This document shows, in pieces, positions 23,157 to 35,161 of a stretch of 64,000 nucleotides of DNA (the first letter of the stretch is position 1; each line of letters starts with the position of its first letter). The translations under genes were made by a program, and so were the position numbers. Below the pieces are notes generated by a model. The model saw only the letters and a program-made list of their open reading frames with translations, made no database searches and was not told where the DNA came from. This stretch comes from Desarmillaria ectypa (lineage: Eukaryota; Basidiomycota; Agaricomycetes; Agaricales; Physalacriaceae): contig JAUDYN010000010.1 in the NCBI GenBank assembly GCA_030407005.1, forward strand, positions 1,550,001-1,614,000. The letters run 5' to 3'.

Positions 23157-25874
23157 ATGGCCTACAATATAACGGCGACGTCGCTGACCCCGACACGGCC
23201 AGCTCCCCAGGCTCCACAACGGCGGGGTATCGACGGCCCACAATTGTACAGTAATTCGCTTGCCTCTTCAGGGTACAACTCCTCGTTCACCTACACGCCC
23301 ACCTCGCCGTCGACGTCGACATATACCCCGTCCTATTCTGGCATCGGCGGCTCACCAAACCGTGCAATGGAAACAGGGCCGGCATCCTCTGTGGTCCGTA
23401 GTGGCTCCGTGAGCGTCAAAGAGGAAGGCACGTTCGCCAGCTGGATCTGGCAAAAGAAGTGGCTGGTGCTGAAGGAGCAGACCTTATCGATACACAAATC
23501 TGAGGTGCGTGTCGTTGTTACTCGATGACGACAATTTGACCTATTTTCGCAGACATCGCCTCAGCAGACCGTGATATTGTTGCGGGACATCTCCAACATC
23601 GAAAGGACCGACCTCAAGCCGTACTGCTTGATATTGGAGGCCAAGGAGAAGCGACTGTTCTTCTCCTTGAAGAATGACGAAGAATTATACAGCTGGCAGG
23701 ACGATATCTACACGCGCAGCCCTTTGATGGGTGTGAGCAACCCCACCAACTTTGTGCATAAAGTACATGTCGGATTCGATCCCGTCTCTGGAGCATTTAC
23801 AGTGCGTTCCTTCGTTTGTCCCATCTACCGCTCTTATTTTTCTCGGCGCAGGGTATGCCGGAACAATGGAACAAACTGTTGACCAAGTCTGCCATCACCC
23901 GGGAAGATTATGCCAAAGATCCGCAAGCTGTGTTAGAGGTACTCGAATTCTATACAGATCATCAAAAGCGCGAGATGGAGGAGAACGCCGCCATGTCGAG
24001 GGCGGGACCATCTATGTCATCGTACCCGGATACAAGCGCACCTGCGCGATTCAATGCTGGCACAGGTCTTGGCGGGATGGGAAAGCTCAATTCTGCTCTC
24101 CCGCCAACTTTATCGTCGGACTTGTCTTCGCGCTCTGGGATCAGGAGGCAAGAATCTGAGGTTTCTACCCCCAACGGCGATATTCCCAGATCAACTGCCA
24201 ATGGAGCATATAGCACGATATCGGCTAGTTCCTCGAGGGCCCAACTTCCTGTCGGCAACTTGCAGGCATCCCGTCCAGCTCCTCCTCGACCCCTCTTAAC
24301 GACCAACAGAACTGCTCCTTCTGCTCCTAGACCATCCGGTGAGCATACGCCATCTTCTGCAGACCTCCAGCTTCGTCAGAAAGCGAAGGGCCCGCCCGTG
24401 ACTGCGGGAACAGTTCCAATACGGCAAGATTCACTGCAAGGACAACAACCAAGTCAGCAGCCTCCTCCAAAAGTCCACCGTGAACCCTCTCCCCCGCAAC
24501 AACGATCCAAGACGCCCGAGGCATCCAGCTCACGACCACAACTTGCGCCCAGCAAGACTGCTCCAGCAACTTCCGAGCCCGCAACTCATCCAGTGCCAGG
24601 CCCCGCCGGCGCGACAGCCGGTCCTCCTCCCGTCAAACCCTTGAATCCTAAGAAAGTTCATATAGAAGACAAGCCGCCCAAGCCGTCGGGTAGCGTTGAA
24701 GCTGCTGCGGCAGCTCTAGAGAAGCCCAAGGAGAAGGAGAAGCGGATTAGCACGATGACCGAGGTGCAGATCATGGAGAAGTTGAGGTCAGTCGTGTCGC
24801 AGGATGATCCGAAGACGCTGTATAGCAAGATCAAGAAGGTTGGACAAGGGTACGTGGTTTTGTTTCGCAAATTAGGGTCTGTTTCCTAATACTCTGTTTC
24901 GTAAAGTGCTTCTGGCCATGTCTACGTTGCCAAGACACTCTCCACCGGAAAGAAGGTGGCCATCAAGGAGATGGACCTGTCACATCAGCCGCGCAAGGAG
25001 TTAATTGTCAATGAGATTCTAGTTATGAAGGAGTCGCAGCACCCGAACATTGTCAACTTCTTGGAGTCGTATCTGGTGAAGAGCACAGAGCTGTGGGTAG
25101 TCATGGAATATATGGAGGGAGGAGCGTTGACTGACATAATCGAGAACAATACTCTCGAGGAGGATCAAATATCGAGCATCTGTTTGGAGGCATGTTCCAC
25201 TTTGACCTCGTTGGCATCTTTTGACTGATCTTCCCAACTAGACGTGCAAGGGACTTGGTCATCTACACAGCCAAAGCATTATTCATCGAGACATTAAATC
25301 CGACAACGTCCTTCTTGACGCCCAAGGACGTGTTAAGATCAGTACGTTCATCTGTCATTAATTTTTTCAGTCTCTTTGCTAACTTGTACTATCTGTGATA
25401 GCCGATTTCGGTTTTTGTGCCAAACTTACGGATCAAAAGTCGAAACGGGCGACGATGGTCGGAACGCCGTACTGGATGGCGCCCGAAGTCGTCAAGCAGA
25501 AAGAGTATGGGGCCAAGGTGGATATATGGTCATTGGGAATCATGGCCATTGAAATGATTGAGAATGAGCCACCCTACCTGGATGAAGAACCTTTGAAGGC
25601 CCTTTACTTGATTGCAACGAATGGAACGCCGACGCTGAAGAAGCCAGAGGCGTTGAGTCGGGAGCTGAAGGGATTCTTGGCTGTGTGTCTGTGTGTGGAC
25701 GTGAGCAGTCGGGCAACGGCGAATGAGCTGCTTGAGGTATGTGCTTTGCATATTGATATCGTGATGGGGTACTGATGCTGTTTTTTTTTTTCAAAGCATG
25801 AATTCCTGAAGAAGGCTTGTACGTCACCTGGACTTGCACCTCTCTTGCGATTCAGGAATAAGCAAGCCTCATGA
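23157..25874 (+). CDS. PAK/Cla4-type Ser/Thr kinase (PH-CRIB-kinase)
   Basis: Cdc42/Rac effector kinase of the STE20/PAK family, acting in polarity, septation and hyphal growth. Seven exons (23157-23504, 23553-23801, 23852-24849, 24907-25189, 25242-25341, 25402-25736, 25797-25874) give 796 aa. Order: Ser/Thr/Pro-rich N-terminus; PH domain (about 80-195, [13 protein letters not shown]...YSWQDDIY); CRIB ([19 protein letters not shown], then MPEQWNKLL); long Pro/Ser/Gln-rich linker; kinase with glycine loop [19 protein letters not shown] lysine, HRDIKSDN catalytic loop, [12 protein letters not shown], and C-terminal [18 protein letters not shown] plus CRIB marks it as Cla4-like rather than Ste20-like. 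The intron after exon 4 appears to be GC-AG (GAG|GCATGT...CTAG). The tandem gene downstream shares exons 1-2. Confidence 0.95.
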
Positions 25875-26307
25875 GCTGCTGGTCTGGTCTATCTTTATCT
25901 GCGTTTCCTCAATTCTTTGCGCCTGCCTATCGTATAATCATCCTTACTGTTGCTGTCAAGCCATCCTGATCCGCCGCGATGTCTGTTACGATACCACGAT
26001 GAATGATCCGCCTTCCGCGCACCTCCTTTTTCTTCGAGTCCTGGACTCTTCCTGTTCATCTCTACCTTGACATCGTGTTCCACATATCTTCCTTCCTAGC
26101 CCTCACATTTCTTTCTTTTACTCTTACAATTTCTGTTCTCAAGTCTGGAAAGCATTCATGCTTATAATGTACTATCGATGAAAATGTGTAAGGGGAGATG
26201 AAACAGCGTCTCGATACACCTAGAATAGGTTGTACTTGGGATTTGGAGTGGGTAGAGTTTCATGGAATAGTTTGTTCCCTTAGTGACTTTTTTGATCTCG
26301 CATCAAA

Positions 26308-26332
26308 CAATAATATATATATATATAATATA
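26308..26332. repeat. TA microsatellite
   Basis: A short run of TA dinucleotides between the PAK gene and its downstream relative. Confidence 0.8.
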
Positions 26333-26500
26333 TGAAGTCCGTCCTAACTCGGTGCCCCTAAGACCCCTTTTCTTCTTACTCCCATCATCGACGGTGGCCA
26401 CCCTCCCTACGCTGTTATTTCTCTGTCAATCACGACGATATCGCGCTAGCTAGCGCTAGGCGTCTCTCTTTCATCCTTGAGCCTGTGCGTTTGCAGTGGC

Positions 26501-27656
26501 ATGGCTACATCCAGCGATTCGGGTTCGGTGATACGGTCAGGCTATGTCAGTTTGAAGACAAAGGGAGTCTTCACCAGCTGGATCTGGAAACGAAGGTGGT
26601 TGGTGTTGAAGCAGGAGGCGTTGGAGATATGCAAATCTCAGGTACGGATTAGTAGCATAATTTTGAGTTTGTTTGACATTTATTCCAGAAATCGTCGCGC
26701 CCACAAAGCATTATCAAACTGAAGGAACTCAAAACGGTCGAGCGTACCGACCTGACGCCGTGTTGCGTTCTTTTGGAGACCAAGAACAAGTGGTACTTCC
26801 TGGATCTCAAGACCGATAATGAGCTGTATGGGTGGCAGGATGACATCTATAACCGCAGCCCATTAGGCGCCAGTCTTCCTTTCAATTTCGTACACAACAA
26901 ACACGTTGGGTTCGATTCTCTATCTGGGAGCTTTACGGTACGTGCTTTATGTTATGCCGCTGCTCGTCCTTACCGTGGGTCTTAGGGTCTCACCGAAGAA
27001 CTGGAAAAGGCATTGGCAGAGCCGCCGCTTGCAACTCCCCAAAACCCCAAAGAAGATCAGATCCAGGCGCGGAGTTCCTTGATTGTCGTGAGCAAGCCTT
27101 TCAATGTCAAGCATCACGTCCATGTAGGGTTTGACCCGGTGACCAAGGGGTTTACAGTATGTCGTTTTTCTTCTTATCCGACCTATGAGCGACGTGCATT
27201 AATCGCGCATTCATCGTTTAGGGTGTCCCGGAAGAATGGAACCAGGATTTAGCGAAATCGACACCTTCCAAGATCAAAAGAAAGCCGGTGCCCCAGGTCG
27301 ACGTGGGTCATCCGTCCGACTTTGCGCACAACGCTCATGTAGGGTTTGATCCTATAACTGGAAACTTTACTGTGGGTCACTCATTCTTGGATGTCTATTT
27401 CAATTGTTTAACATTCACTCTATAAGGGGCTGCCGGAGGAGTGGAGCAAGGTGTTGTCGATTACTTCACCCAGTCGTGAAGACTACGCCAAAGGTCCCGA
27501 GCCTATCCTGGCCCTTTGTAATAAGAACAAGACGTTGGCACCCGCCATCGACTCTAAGCGGTCGTCGCTTGTGAGTTTCTCCGTCTCTTGTCATTCATCT
27601 CATATTGACAATCCCAACAGCGGGTAACTGTAACAGGATCCCATGTTTCGGCTTGA
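26501..27656 (+). CDS. PH domain protein with three tandem CRIB motifs, no kinase
   Basis: Predicted Cdc42/Rac-binding protein derived from the neighbouring PAK. Six exons, all phase 0: 26501-26641, 26689-26937, 26986-27156, 27222-27371, 27427-27570, 27621-27656; 296 aa. The PH domain (about 10-115) matches the kinase's, with SWIWKRRWLVLKQE and ELYGWQDDIYNRSPL. Three CRIB/PBD units follow: [38 protein letters not shown] and DFAHNAHVGFDPITGNFTG, each continuing into a short helix such as VPEEWNQDL or LPEEWSKVL. Every CRIB is split by an intron just before its last glycine, as in the PAK gene. After the third comes TSPSREDYAKGPEPIL, equivalent to the PAK segment after its CRIB, then a short tail and stop; no kinase remnant follows. 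It could be a GTPase sponge, a scaffold or a dominant competitor of PAK. Confidence 0.88.
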
Positions 27657-27925
27657 TGGAAATATCTGGTAATGACTTGCGATGTACGTTGGTCGCTTAT
27701 TTATGTGTCTGTGTACTACATACGGACTGCTGTATTTCTATTTCGTCACTTTCTGGAATGTTCATTGGTTTTTGTTTCAAGATTAGGTGCAATGTTCGAA
27801 AATTCACAAAGGTGATTACCTCGCGACTTCCTGCGCCTTCGCTCCTAATTGAATATCAATGCCATCCAATGTGAACGAGTAAGGAAGCAAGAACCAGCGC
27901 GTTTCACAATCTTATCTGCGCTGGC

Positions 27926-29264
27926 TTGGCGGTCTTCAAAAGTTGTTTCTATCCGGGGAAAACGCCGCCACAAACCAACGGCGATGTCAACGTACTCTCG
28001 TTGTGGCCATTGTACGGCATTTACTTGCCAATGGGCAAAACATCGACTTTCTATCACAGCGATCTTAGACTCGCAACGGCGGCCACGCTAAACGCATGGC
28101 TCGCGCTTCTTGGAATATTTACCACTCTCGTACTCTCCGTCTCGGTCAGACCCTGCAAGTTCCGATTTCTGTTCGTACTGCCTGTCCTCTTTCTTGCCAC
28201 GTATATCGTCCACCACGATGAGGACCTGCATGCTATGGTCGTCAACATCATTGTTTTCGATTTGGTGTTGAGAAGCGTTGATTATATGGTCCTTACGGAT
28301 GTTCAACGGGTCCTGAGGCGTAAAGACCAGCCGAGGGATGAGAATATCTCGATGACACCGTTTTTCAAGCGCCTCAGATGGGGCATCAGCTTGGTGTGCA
28401 GCCCTCGTGGTGTGGGATGGACACACGAACCCATCCTACCCCCAGCGACACGCAATCGGATGCAATTCCTGCTGGAGCAATCACTCAAAGTGGTTTGCTG
28501 CATTGTGCTGTCGGACTTGGTCGCAATCCTCGTGCCGTACCATGCTGTCATCTCAAGCTGGAGTGGAGCTACGTTGGGTGCAGGACTTATTGGCCTGTCG
28601 GCGTATTCCAGTCTCGGAATGGCGTACGGTTCCCTGACGATCGTCGCAGTCGGACTTGGCCTGTGGAGGCCAGAAGAATGTCCATGGATGTATGGTCGCC
28701 TCCGCGACGCGTATACGTATCGAAGATTTTGGGGGTGGGCTCCGTTGTTTCATCGAAGCGCAACTAGTGACTGATTCGTACAGACTTGTATGGCACCAAG
28801 TATTCAGAAGAGTGCGCAGACTCCATCTTATGCCCTTTGGGTAGTCGGTCTAACCATTCGTACAGCCCTTTACCTCACCGGGTCGTTATCTGAGTAGAGA
28901 AGTGTTCAGACTTCCTCGGGGAAGTCGCGCTTCTTCATTGATTCAACTCTATACAGCGTTCTTTCTCTCTGCTTCGCTGCATCTCGTGATGATATATGGA
29001 GGGATCAAAACCTGGGAGATAGACATCTTCATCGTATTCTTCGCGCAAGCTGGAGTTGTTACCTTGGAGACGGTCATCATTTCCCTCGGACGGCGCCTAG
29101 GTATTCCCGAGCACCAGGCTTGGCGATGCGTTGGATACATCTGGGTTGCGGAGTGCGGGGTGTTTTTGATCCAGCCGTTGGTGCGCTTTGCCTTCAGGGG
29201 AGGTCTTATCTTGCCCACTTTGGGATGCGCGAATACGATATTCCTCCAGTATTGGTGCGCTTGA
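27926..29264 (+). CDS. Wax-synthase-like multispan acyltransferase family protein
   Basis: Polytopic membrane protein of the fungal wax-synthase-like/MBOAT-type family often linked to O-acetylation of secondary metabolites. Evidence: LSLWPLYGIYLPMGKTSTFY near the N-terminus, many hydrophobic helices, ECPWMYGRLRDAYTYRRFWG followed after an intron by LVWHQVFRR (the family's W-P..G....AYS.R.FWG..WHQ motif), and the downstream TSPGRYLSREVFRLPRGSR and SASLHLVMIYGG with the conserved His. Exons: to 28734, 28784-28811, 28866-29264. The first exon is open from at least 27926 but lacks an obvious ATG, so a small 5' exon is probably missing. About 411 aa as read. No other biosynthetic genes lie next to it. 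Confidence 0.75.
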
Positions 29265-30699
29265 GCTAAGATCTACCTCCTGTTCGTTTGTACTCTTCTG
29301 ATTGGCCTAATGTCGATTCTTCTTTTCCTGCGTATATCATTGATAATCGCCGGCGCTGTCCGGGTCCCCCAGATCCTGAGCAAAGCACCACCTGTTCGTG
29401 CCGGCTAAGCGTAGGTTTCCGTTGATACTGATTTATTGAGGAACTGAGGTCCCAGACTTGTTGTTCTGAACCTCCATGGCCAATAAAAAGCGCGAGCCTG
29501 GAAGGCTCATGCACAAGAACGCACTGGAATGTAGGACATCAGGACGAGAAGAAGCAAGCGAGAGACGGATTACCGTACGAACGTTCCCGGAAAGTTCTCC
29601 CGAAATACAACTAGGCGTCGTACATCACATCGGAGGCTTCTTCTAGGGCGGCTGTTTAATTAGCCTTAACATTCGTCAAAGAGGATGGGAAGTGGCGTCG
29701 AGGTGGGCCTTTCGCATCTTAAACAGTAATGAAAAAACGGCTACCAGGGATCGGTCCGCATCGGAATAATGAAAGTATGTTATTTCCCCTCATTTGATCG
29801 GGGGAAGCTGCTCAGTGGAAACGTACGCTACGTGAGAAAGCAGCAAGTGCATCTCGCACCGAAGTCCCGACAATCTGCCTTCGTGAAACCCAGCAAAGCA
29901 CTTTGTTCTTTCCAGATTTCATCCGGACGACGGCGCGTCCTACCCACTTATTATAGGGGTTCACTATAGCGTTAGCTTCCAGATTAAGGTGCTCCGGATA
30001 CTGAAGAATTCTACTGCGGCTTCGATCCTAGAAGTTGGGTGTATCGTGGTCCTGTAGAACACCGTTATGGAGGAAGGTACCGAAAATCTGCCACAAACTT
30101 GGAGCGGACGGATCGCGGTATCTTTGCGCCGCTTGAAGCCAGAAGGAATGAAAAGCTCGCAAGCTCGAGTCTCTCAGTGATCACGTTTCAGCGCGAAATT
30201 TCAGCAGTAGCACCCACATGCGCGACCCCCACGTACAGCATAGACTTTCTCGTCAATGGACAGTGGAACCCGAAGGCCTGACCGTATGACAAGGGAGAAC
30301 GTGCAAAGAACGTAGAGATTCTGTGCCGTCGGCACATAAAGAATGGCACATATTATGCAGAGACGTGATAAGGCAGAAGGAGTGTGGGAAAGGAACGATA
30401 GACACCGACGCGTTAGCGCGCAGATCGGTGATGGATCGGTGACTCCGAGGCGACGGGGAAGTTGTGGAAGGCTACAGACTGTGCCGATATGATGGGGGAA
30501 GGGAAGAAAGAATGGTTTGGGGAATTTCGCTAGAAACTTATACCTGTCAGGTGTGGTCTGCTTGGGTGGTCGGAACATTGTCATCGAAGGCAGGAATATC
30601 GGCGCTATCCTTATTCAGAAGAAGGTCGCACAAAATTCTCCTGGATGATATCTGCCATGATGGCATTGCCTTTTGCCTTGTTGCCTTGTTGACTAGCTA
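29265..30699. other. Gene-poor stretch
   Basis: Short ORFs only (the largest is minus 30,201-30,584, 127 codons, low complexity of domains). Nothing recognisable. Confidence 0.35.
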
Positions 30700-31890
30700 A
30701 TGTCAACTTACTATAGGTATGCTACAAGGTCTCTCTAGTCTACAGTAGTGCATTACAAATCATGATATAATATGATAGCCATGAGCCAGCACTGCGCTTA
30801 TTGGCAGCAAGTTTGGCATGCTGATTTCAAGCCACATGGTGCTTTTGGACGAGAGAATGCTGCTTGCTCCACTTTTCCCTTGATAATTATCTGATTTTAT
30901 GTGACTTGTTGGAATTTGAGAGATGATGGCAATCCAGTATCATGCCAAACTTGCTAATTAAGGGAGAAGAAAGAGGAAAGTTGTAGAAGACTCTAATTAA
31001 ATAGTATTTAGTATAAAAGTAGGTAAAGTAGTCTACATCTGCATGTGTTTGCAGAGCTCAGTCAAGCATAATACTATTGGCCTGACACCACACATGTAAA
31101 AATTGAGAATAAACTGATCCCCCATTTTATAACATGACCATATACTGAAATAATTTCTTAAATATCAAACTTCTTCTAAGATTCATATGTGTCCTGGGGC
31201 CTCAATCATCTCAAGTTCAGTGTGAGGATGCCTGTGGTTTAGCCAAAATTGGACTTCCCACATGTTGAAGAGCCCAAATGCAATTGCATCATGTATGATC
31301 ACTAGGTAGGGTATACAAGTTGTGTAACTATCAGTAGATACAGTGTCTGCATAATAAATGAAGTAGAAACTAAAGAGATATAAATGAGGGTGGGTAGTGA
31401 GCACAACTACACCTAATGAGACTGTGAGTACATGAAGCAGAGAGAGGATACATAGTAAAGAGAGGATAGCCTCTCTTCTATTCACAGTCCACCAGATCAT
31501 CAAGCTGCATCAAGCTTTGGTTTTCCAAAGCACAAGAGGCTCTTCCATAAAAGTATATGCATTATCCAAACTTACAAGACATAGATAAAATATTTGTTTT
31601 GTCTATCTGTTAAGTTGTCAAAAACTGATAATTCTTAGCATCTCCATCATTGTTCTCATTGATATTCTACTCGTTGGTTTTCTGCAGAGATATATGCTAA
31701 TGAAAGCTTCAAGATGGGAAATTTTATTGATTCGATGAGCCTGAATCTTTTATTGTAATTTATCAAGTATGAATATGCATATTTTTCTCAAACCTTCATA
31801 GTCAGGTTACATGTAATGAAGCATGCATGATAAACAAATTATTTTTACAGGCTGCTACTGTGCCATCTAAATTAGCAAGACTTGAGCAAT
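30700..31890. repeat. AT-rich segment, possible degraded mobile element
   Basis: Base composition changes abruptly to AT-rich, with long homopolymer-like words unlike the flanks but similar in texture to the retroelement region at 58-64 kb. It contains a perfect 15-bp inverted repeat (AGCAAGTTTGGCATG at 30,806-30,820 and its complement at 30,941-30,955). One 106-codon minus ORF (31,183-31,503) is hydrophobic and unrecognised. No LTR, terminal repeat or target duplication could be fixed. Confidence 0.35.
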
Positions 31891-32551
31891 TTAGCTTAAA
31901 CCTTCCTTTGTCCTTCCTTTGTCCGATTGCTCAGGCTTCACATCAGTTTTGGTATCCATCTCATCCCACGCGGGTGTGACAGCATCGCGGGTGAGCTCCC
32001 GAAATAGTAATAACGTCGAGTTTGATATCACTGATCGGAAGCGGATGCCGGAATCCTTCCTTTGTTCCTCCATATTCATCGCAGCATCCGTGCTTCGACC
32101 TCGCCTGCAATTTGTCCATGGGCGCCGGTCGGACCTTGGTATATTGACTTGGGCTGCTGTACTGACGCTCCCCGCCTGACCGGATCCGTAACAAAGAAAG
32201 GCTCTCGGGGGTTCTGCGGGAGACCGCCCCATAAAAGCTTCGACAGAGCAAGCCCCGCCAAACTCGGATGGGTGGCATCAACGAACAATGGAACCTTCAC
32301 GCGTGGCAAATCGGTGGCGTTTCGAACTCCGCTATACTTGTTCTCATTAATGGCTGTTTTCGTGGGACTGTTGTCCCACCTTGCGCTACCTCTCTCTTCT
32401 GGGAACGTACCTCATCCTGGTTGTAGAAAATTATCAACGCTGGACACTCCGCTTGTCTATTTACTTGCTGGCAACTAGTGCTGGTTTCCTGACGGACTAC
32501 TCATCGTTCTCTAATTTCTACGAAACACGTCGACCGCTACGGAAACGCACC
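31891..32551. other. Intergenic
   Basis: Overlapping ORFs in several frames on both strands, no domain. It probably includes the promoter of the gene at 32,552. A short direct repeat (CTTCCTTTGTC twice) sits at its left edge. Confidence 0.35.
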
Positions 32552-33871
32552 ATGAATTACTCATACCCTGGACCTGTGCGTACATTTTGCCTATAACTTC
32601 TCTCATGTACTGATCGCCTTGTCTCGTTGCAGCGTCACCCATGGTCTGATCATATAGGGCGCCTCGAAGCCTTATGCATCCTAGAGCTTCAGCAGCAGAT
32701 CGCTGGCCACTACATGGAAGCTAGAGAATACTGGAATGAGAATAGAAAGAAGTGTGGAGATGTTGCAGAATTTCCTGAAGGCGTGAGTCCCTGGAGCCAT
32801 CGATCCTACATTCGACTGACGAATCATTAGGCTGCCTTTGGTCCAAATGAAGCACAACGAGTAAGCAGATTCTTTCCCGACAACTAGATTTTACTGATCA
32901 TTATACCTAGATCGTCGAATCCTTCTACGTCGATATAGGTCTCCTTCCCCGACAGCGGTTACGACGCCCACCTTTGGCCAGAGTTGTTAAAGATCCTCTC
33001 AACGAAGTCCCCACCGCATCACTACCCACGCTCTCATCTTCTGCCCTGCGCTCTTCAGTTTGGAGTAGATATTTTCCCAAAACGAAGTTTCCGAAAAAAA
33101 TATGGTCTCAAGTCTGTCGTCGGTCAATATCGATGCCGATGATCAGGAAATTATCCAGTTCTTCACTGGTGTCTTTTTTCACTGATATTAATCGAAAATC
33201 TGGGGTGGATCCTCCTGTGTCCACGGTGGGTCTCCTTTATATACTTGTGTCGACGGCGTCCAGCTTATGTTTTGATTCAGACATCTTCCAAGTCTCCCGA
33301 CGGCTCCGACAAGAATGTTCCCAAGAGGCCCAGACGTGGTCGTACTCTGAGCGCCCCTGACAGGATAGTTACAATATTCCAGCCGTCATCTGAACCTATT
33401 CGCAGTATCGACTCTGTACTCGCATCGCCTGCATTCGTCTCCTCCCTCCCCTCCTCTCCGGTATTTCCCAACAATGGCGCTCCACCATCGCGATCCCGTC
33501 GTCGCAATACCGTAAACGACGCGGATACAATTGTCGCTCGAGCCCGTCTCGCAGAGCATAGGCCGGTACTACCGACTCCGGCACGTCGCCCAGAGTCCGT
33601 GCCATCGAAGATGCTTGCTGACGAAGAGGGGAAAGAGCGGGACGAGGTGCCTTTTTTCACGGAAGAACAAGAGGCTGTTCTGCGCGAGTGGAAAGAAACT
33701 GTTGCTCTGTGGGATCGTCGTCGCAAGGCCATCGCGAAAGCGGACGCAGAGCTGTATTGGTTTCACTTCCTTTGGTTCATCATCGTGTTCAACTGGTCAA
33801 TCATATCATTCTCTGTTATACTTCTCTTCCAATCCATTTTCAGGCTTGGGCGTCTTGCATTCGGACCGTGA
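32552..33871 (+). CDS. Unrecognised protein with C-terminal membrane segment
   Basis: Five exons inferred: 32552-32575, 32633-32782, 32831-32860, 32911-33225, 33281-33871; 369 aa with continuous frame. Exons 2-4 encode a soluble helical start (HPWSDHIGRLEALCILELQQ, IVESFYVDIGLLPRQRLRR). The middle is Ser/Pro/Arg-rich and probably disordered. A charged helix (VPFFTEEQEAVLREWKETV, WDRRRKAIAKADAELYW) then leads into one strongly hydrophobic stretch near the end (FLWFIIVFNWSIISFSVILL). I do not recognise the family. The last 69 nt before the final basic residues could be spliced without changing frame, giving a form without the membrane helix. The tiny 24- and 30-nt exons are supported only by frame and consensus. 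Confidence 0.6.
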
Positions 33872-34307
33872 CTATCCTTGCTCCTCTACTATTTCTTATT
33901 GTTTTGCCCAATTTTTTTTATCAGAGCATCTATTTAGATATCAACGGGGCTACCTCGAACGCATCCGCGACGTTCATCACTCCTTACAGTATCAACTGGT
34001 CGATAGACCACTTGCTATTCTCTCGTTCCATTGCATCACCCAACCATACACAACACACAGTCTCTCGGTATTGTATCAGTAGCACTTTCCGTATCCGAAT
34101 CCTTTGTCAGTATCGTAGATACCATGTATATCTGCTCTCACCCGTGAAAATGAATTCAACGTTGGCTGCAGAAATATGGCGGAAACCAATATTAAATTCG
34201 GATTATTTATTTAATTATTTAGTTTCTTTCCACACAACTTCGCGACTTCACTAGCTCAATCGGATCGAGCGTCAGACTCTTGTCGGAGACAACACGAATT
34301 TCAACCG

Positions 34308-35161
34308 ATGTCAGAACCTGGTCCGTCCGCGTCGAGCAGTACTAGTCGTGGCAGAAGTCGAGGGAAATCCAGGGGTGGTTTAGGAAAATATCTTCGAGCT
34401 CGTGGCAGAGGTCGCGGATACGGTCGGCCAGCAGAATTCCACCAACGACTGGTCCTAGAGAGCGAGACAACCGTCGAAGAAGATGATGAAGAAAGAGCCG
34501 AGAGAGAGCACAAGTTCTCGAAGAGACATTTGGGCACCAATGCGGACAGATACGCTGAATCAGACCCAGAGCTCGATTCCGATGGTGTGTCGCTTCAAAT
34601 ATCACTGTTTCGCGTCCTGATTGTCGTTAGGCGAACCAATGGTGGAACCAGAAGTAGACCTGTCATCATTCTTGGAGCGACAAAGGTTGTCCGACAAACC
34701 AGGGTCTGCGCTGCAAACGACACTTCCTGATGACGACGTAGATCATTCACTGGCGCATATATCCTCCCACGGCACAGGGTCAGAGGTACCGTCGCGCAAG
34801 GGAAAAGTTGAACAGATCGCATGGGGCGATGAGCTGGATGAATTGTCAAGGGAAAAGGCAGTAGCTGACGCTAATCGAGGTTTGGTTTTCATTTACTGTT
34901 ACTGTACATGCACTCAGCATTATCTAGACCTCAAATCTCGTTTTCGTGCAAAATCGGAACGACTGCGGAAAAAGCCCGTTGCACCCACTGCTCGAGAACG
35001 AAAACACGGTAAGTTCAGAATTTTGTATCGTCGGCTGTTGGGACTAAGAATTTGCAGAAGCGTCCTATGTTAATGCTCCAGCATTGCCTCTACCGGAAGG
35101 GGTTACACCCAAGGACGCCAAAACAGACATGGAAGATTTTCTTGATGACCTCTTAGGCTGA
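34308..35161 (+). CDS. Unrecognised Arg/Gly-rich, acidic protein
   Basis: Four exons (34308-34584, 34631-34879, 34928-35008, 35058-35161) give 236 aa. The N-terminus is Gly/Arg-rich (SRGRSRGKSRGGLGKYLRAR, then GRGRGYGRPAEF), suggesting nucleic-acid binding. It is followed by an acidic run (EEDDEERAEREHK), a helical DELDELSREKAVADANR, a basic DLKSRFRAKSERLRKK, and an acidic end (DMEDFLDDLLG). Splice sites are GT-AG and restore frame at each join. The compositional pattern suggests a nuclear or RNA-associated protein, but I cannot name a family. Confidence 0.65.

Noticed and set aside
27657..27925. Possible missing kinase domain downstream of the triple-CRIB gene
   Set aside because: No glycine loop, HRD, DFG or APE motif in any plus frame before the wax-synthase-like gene.
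31183..31503. 106-codon hydrophobic minus ORF in the AT-rich island
   Set aside because: Composition alone explains hydrophobic codons here; no motif or family match.
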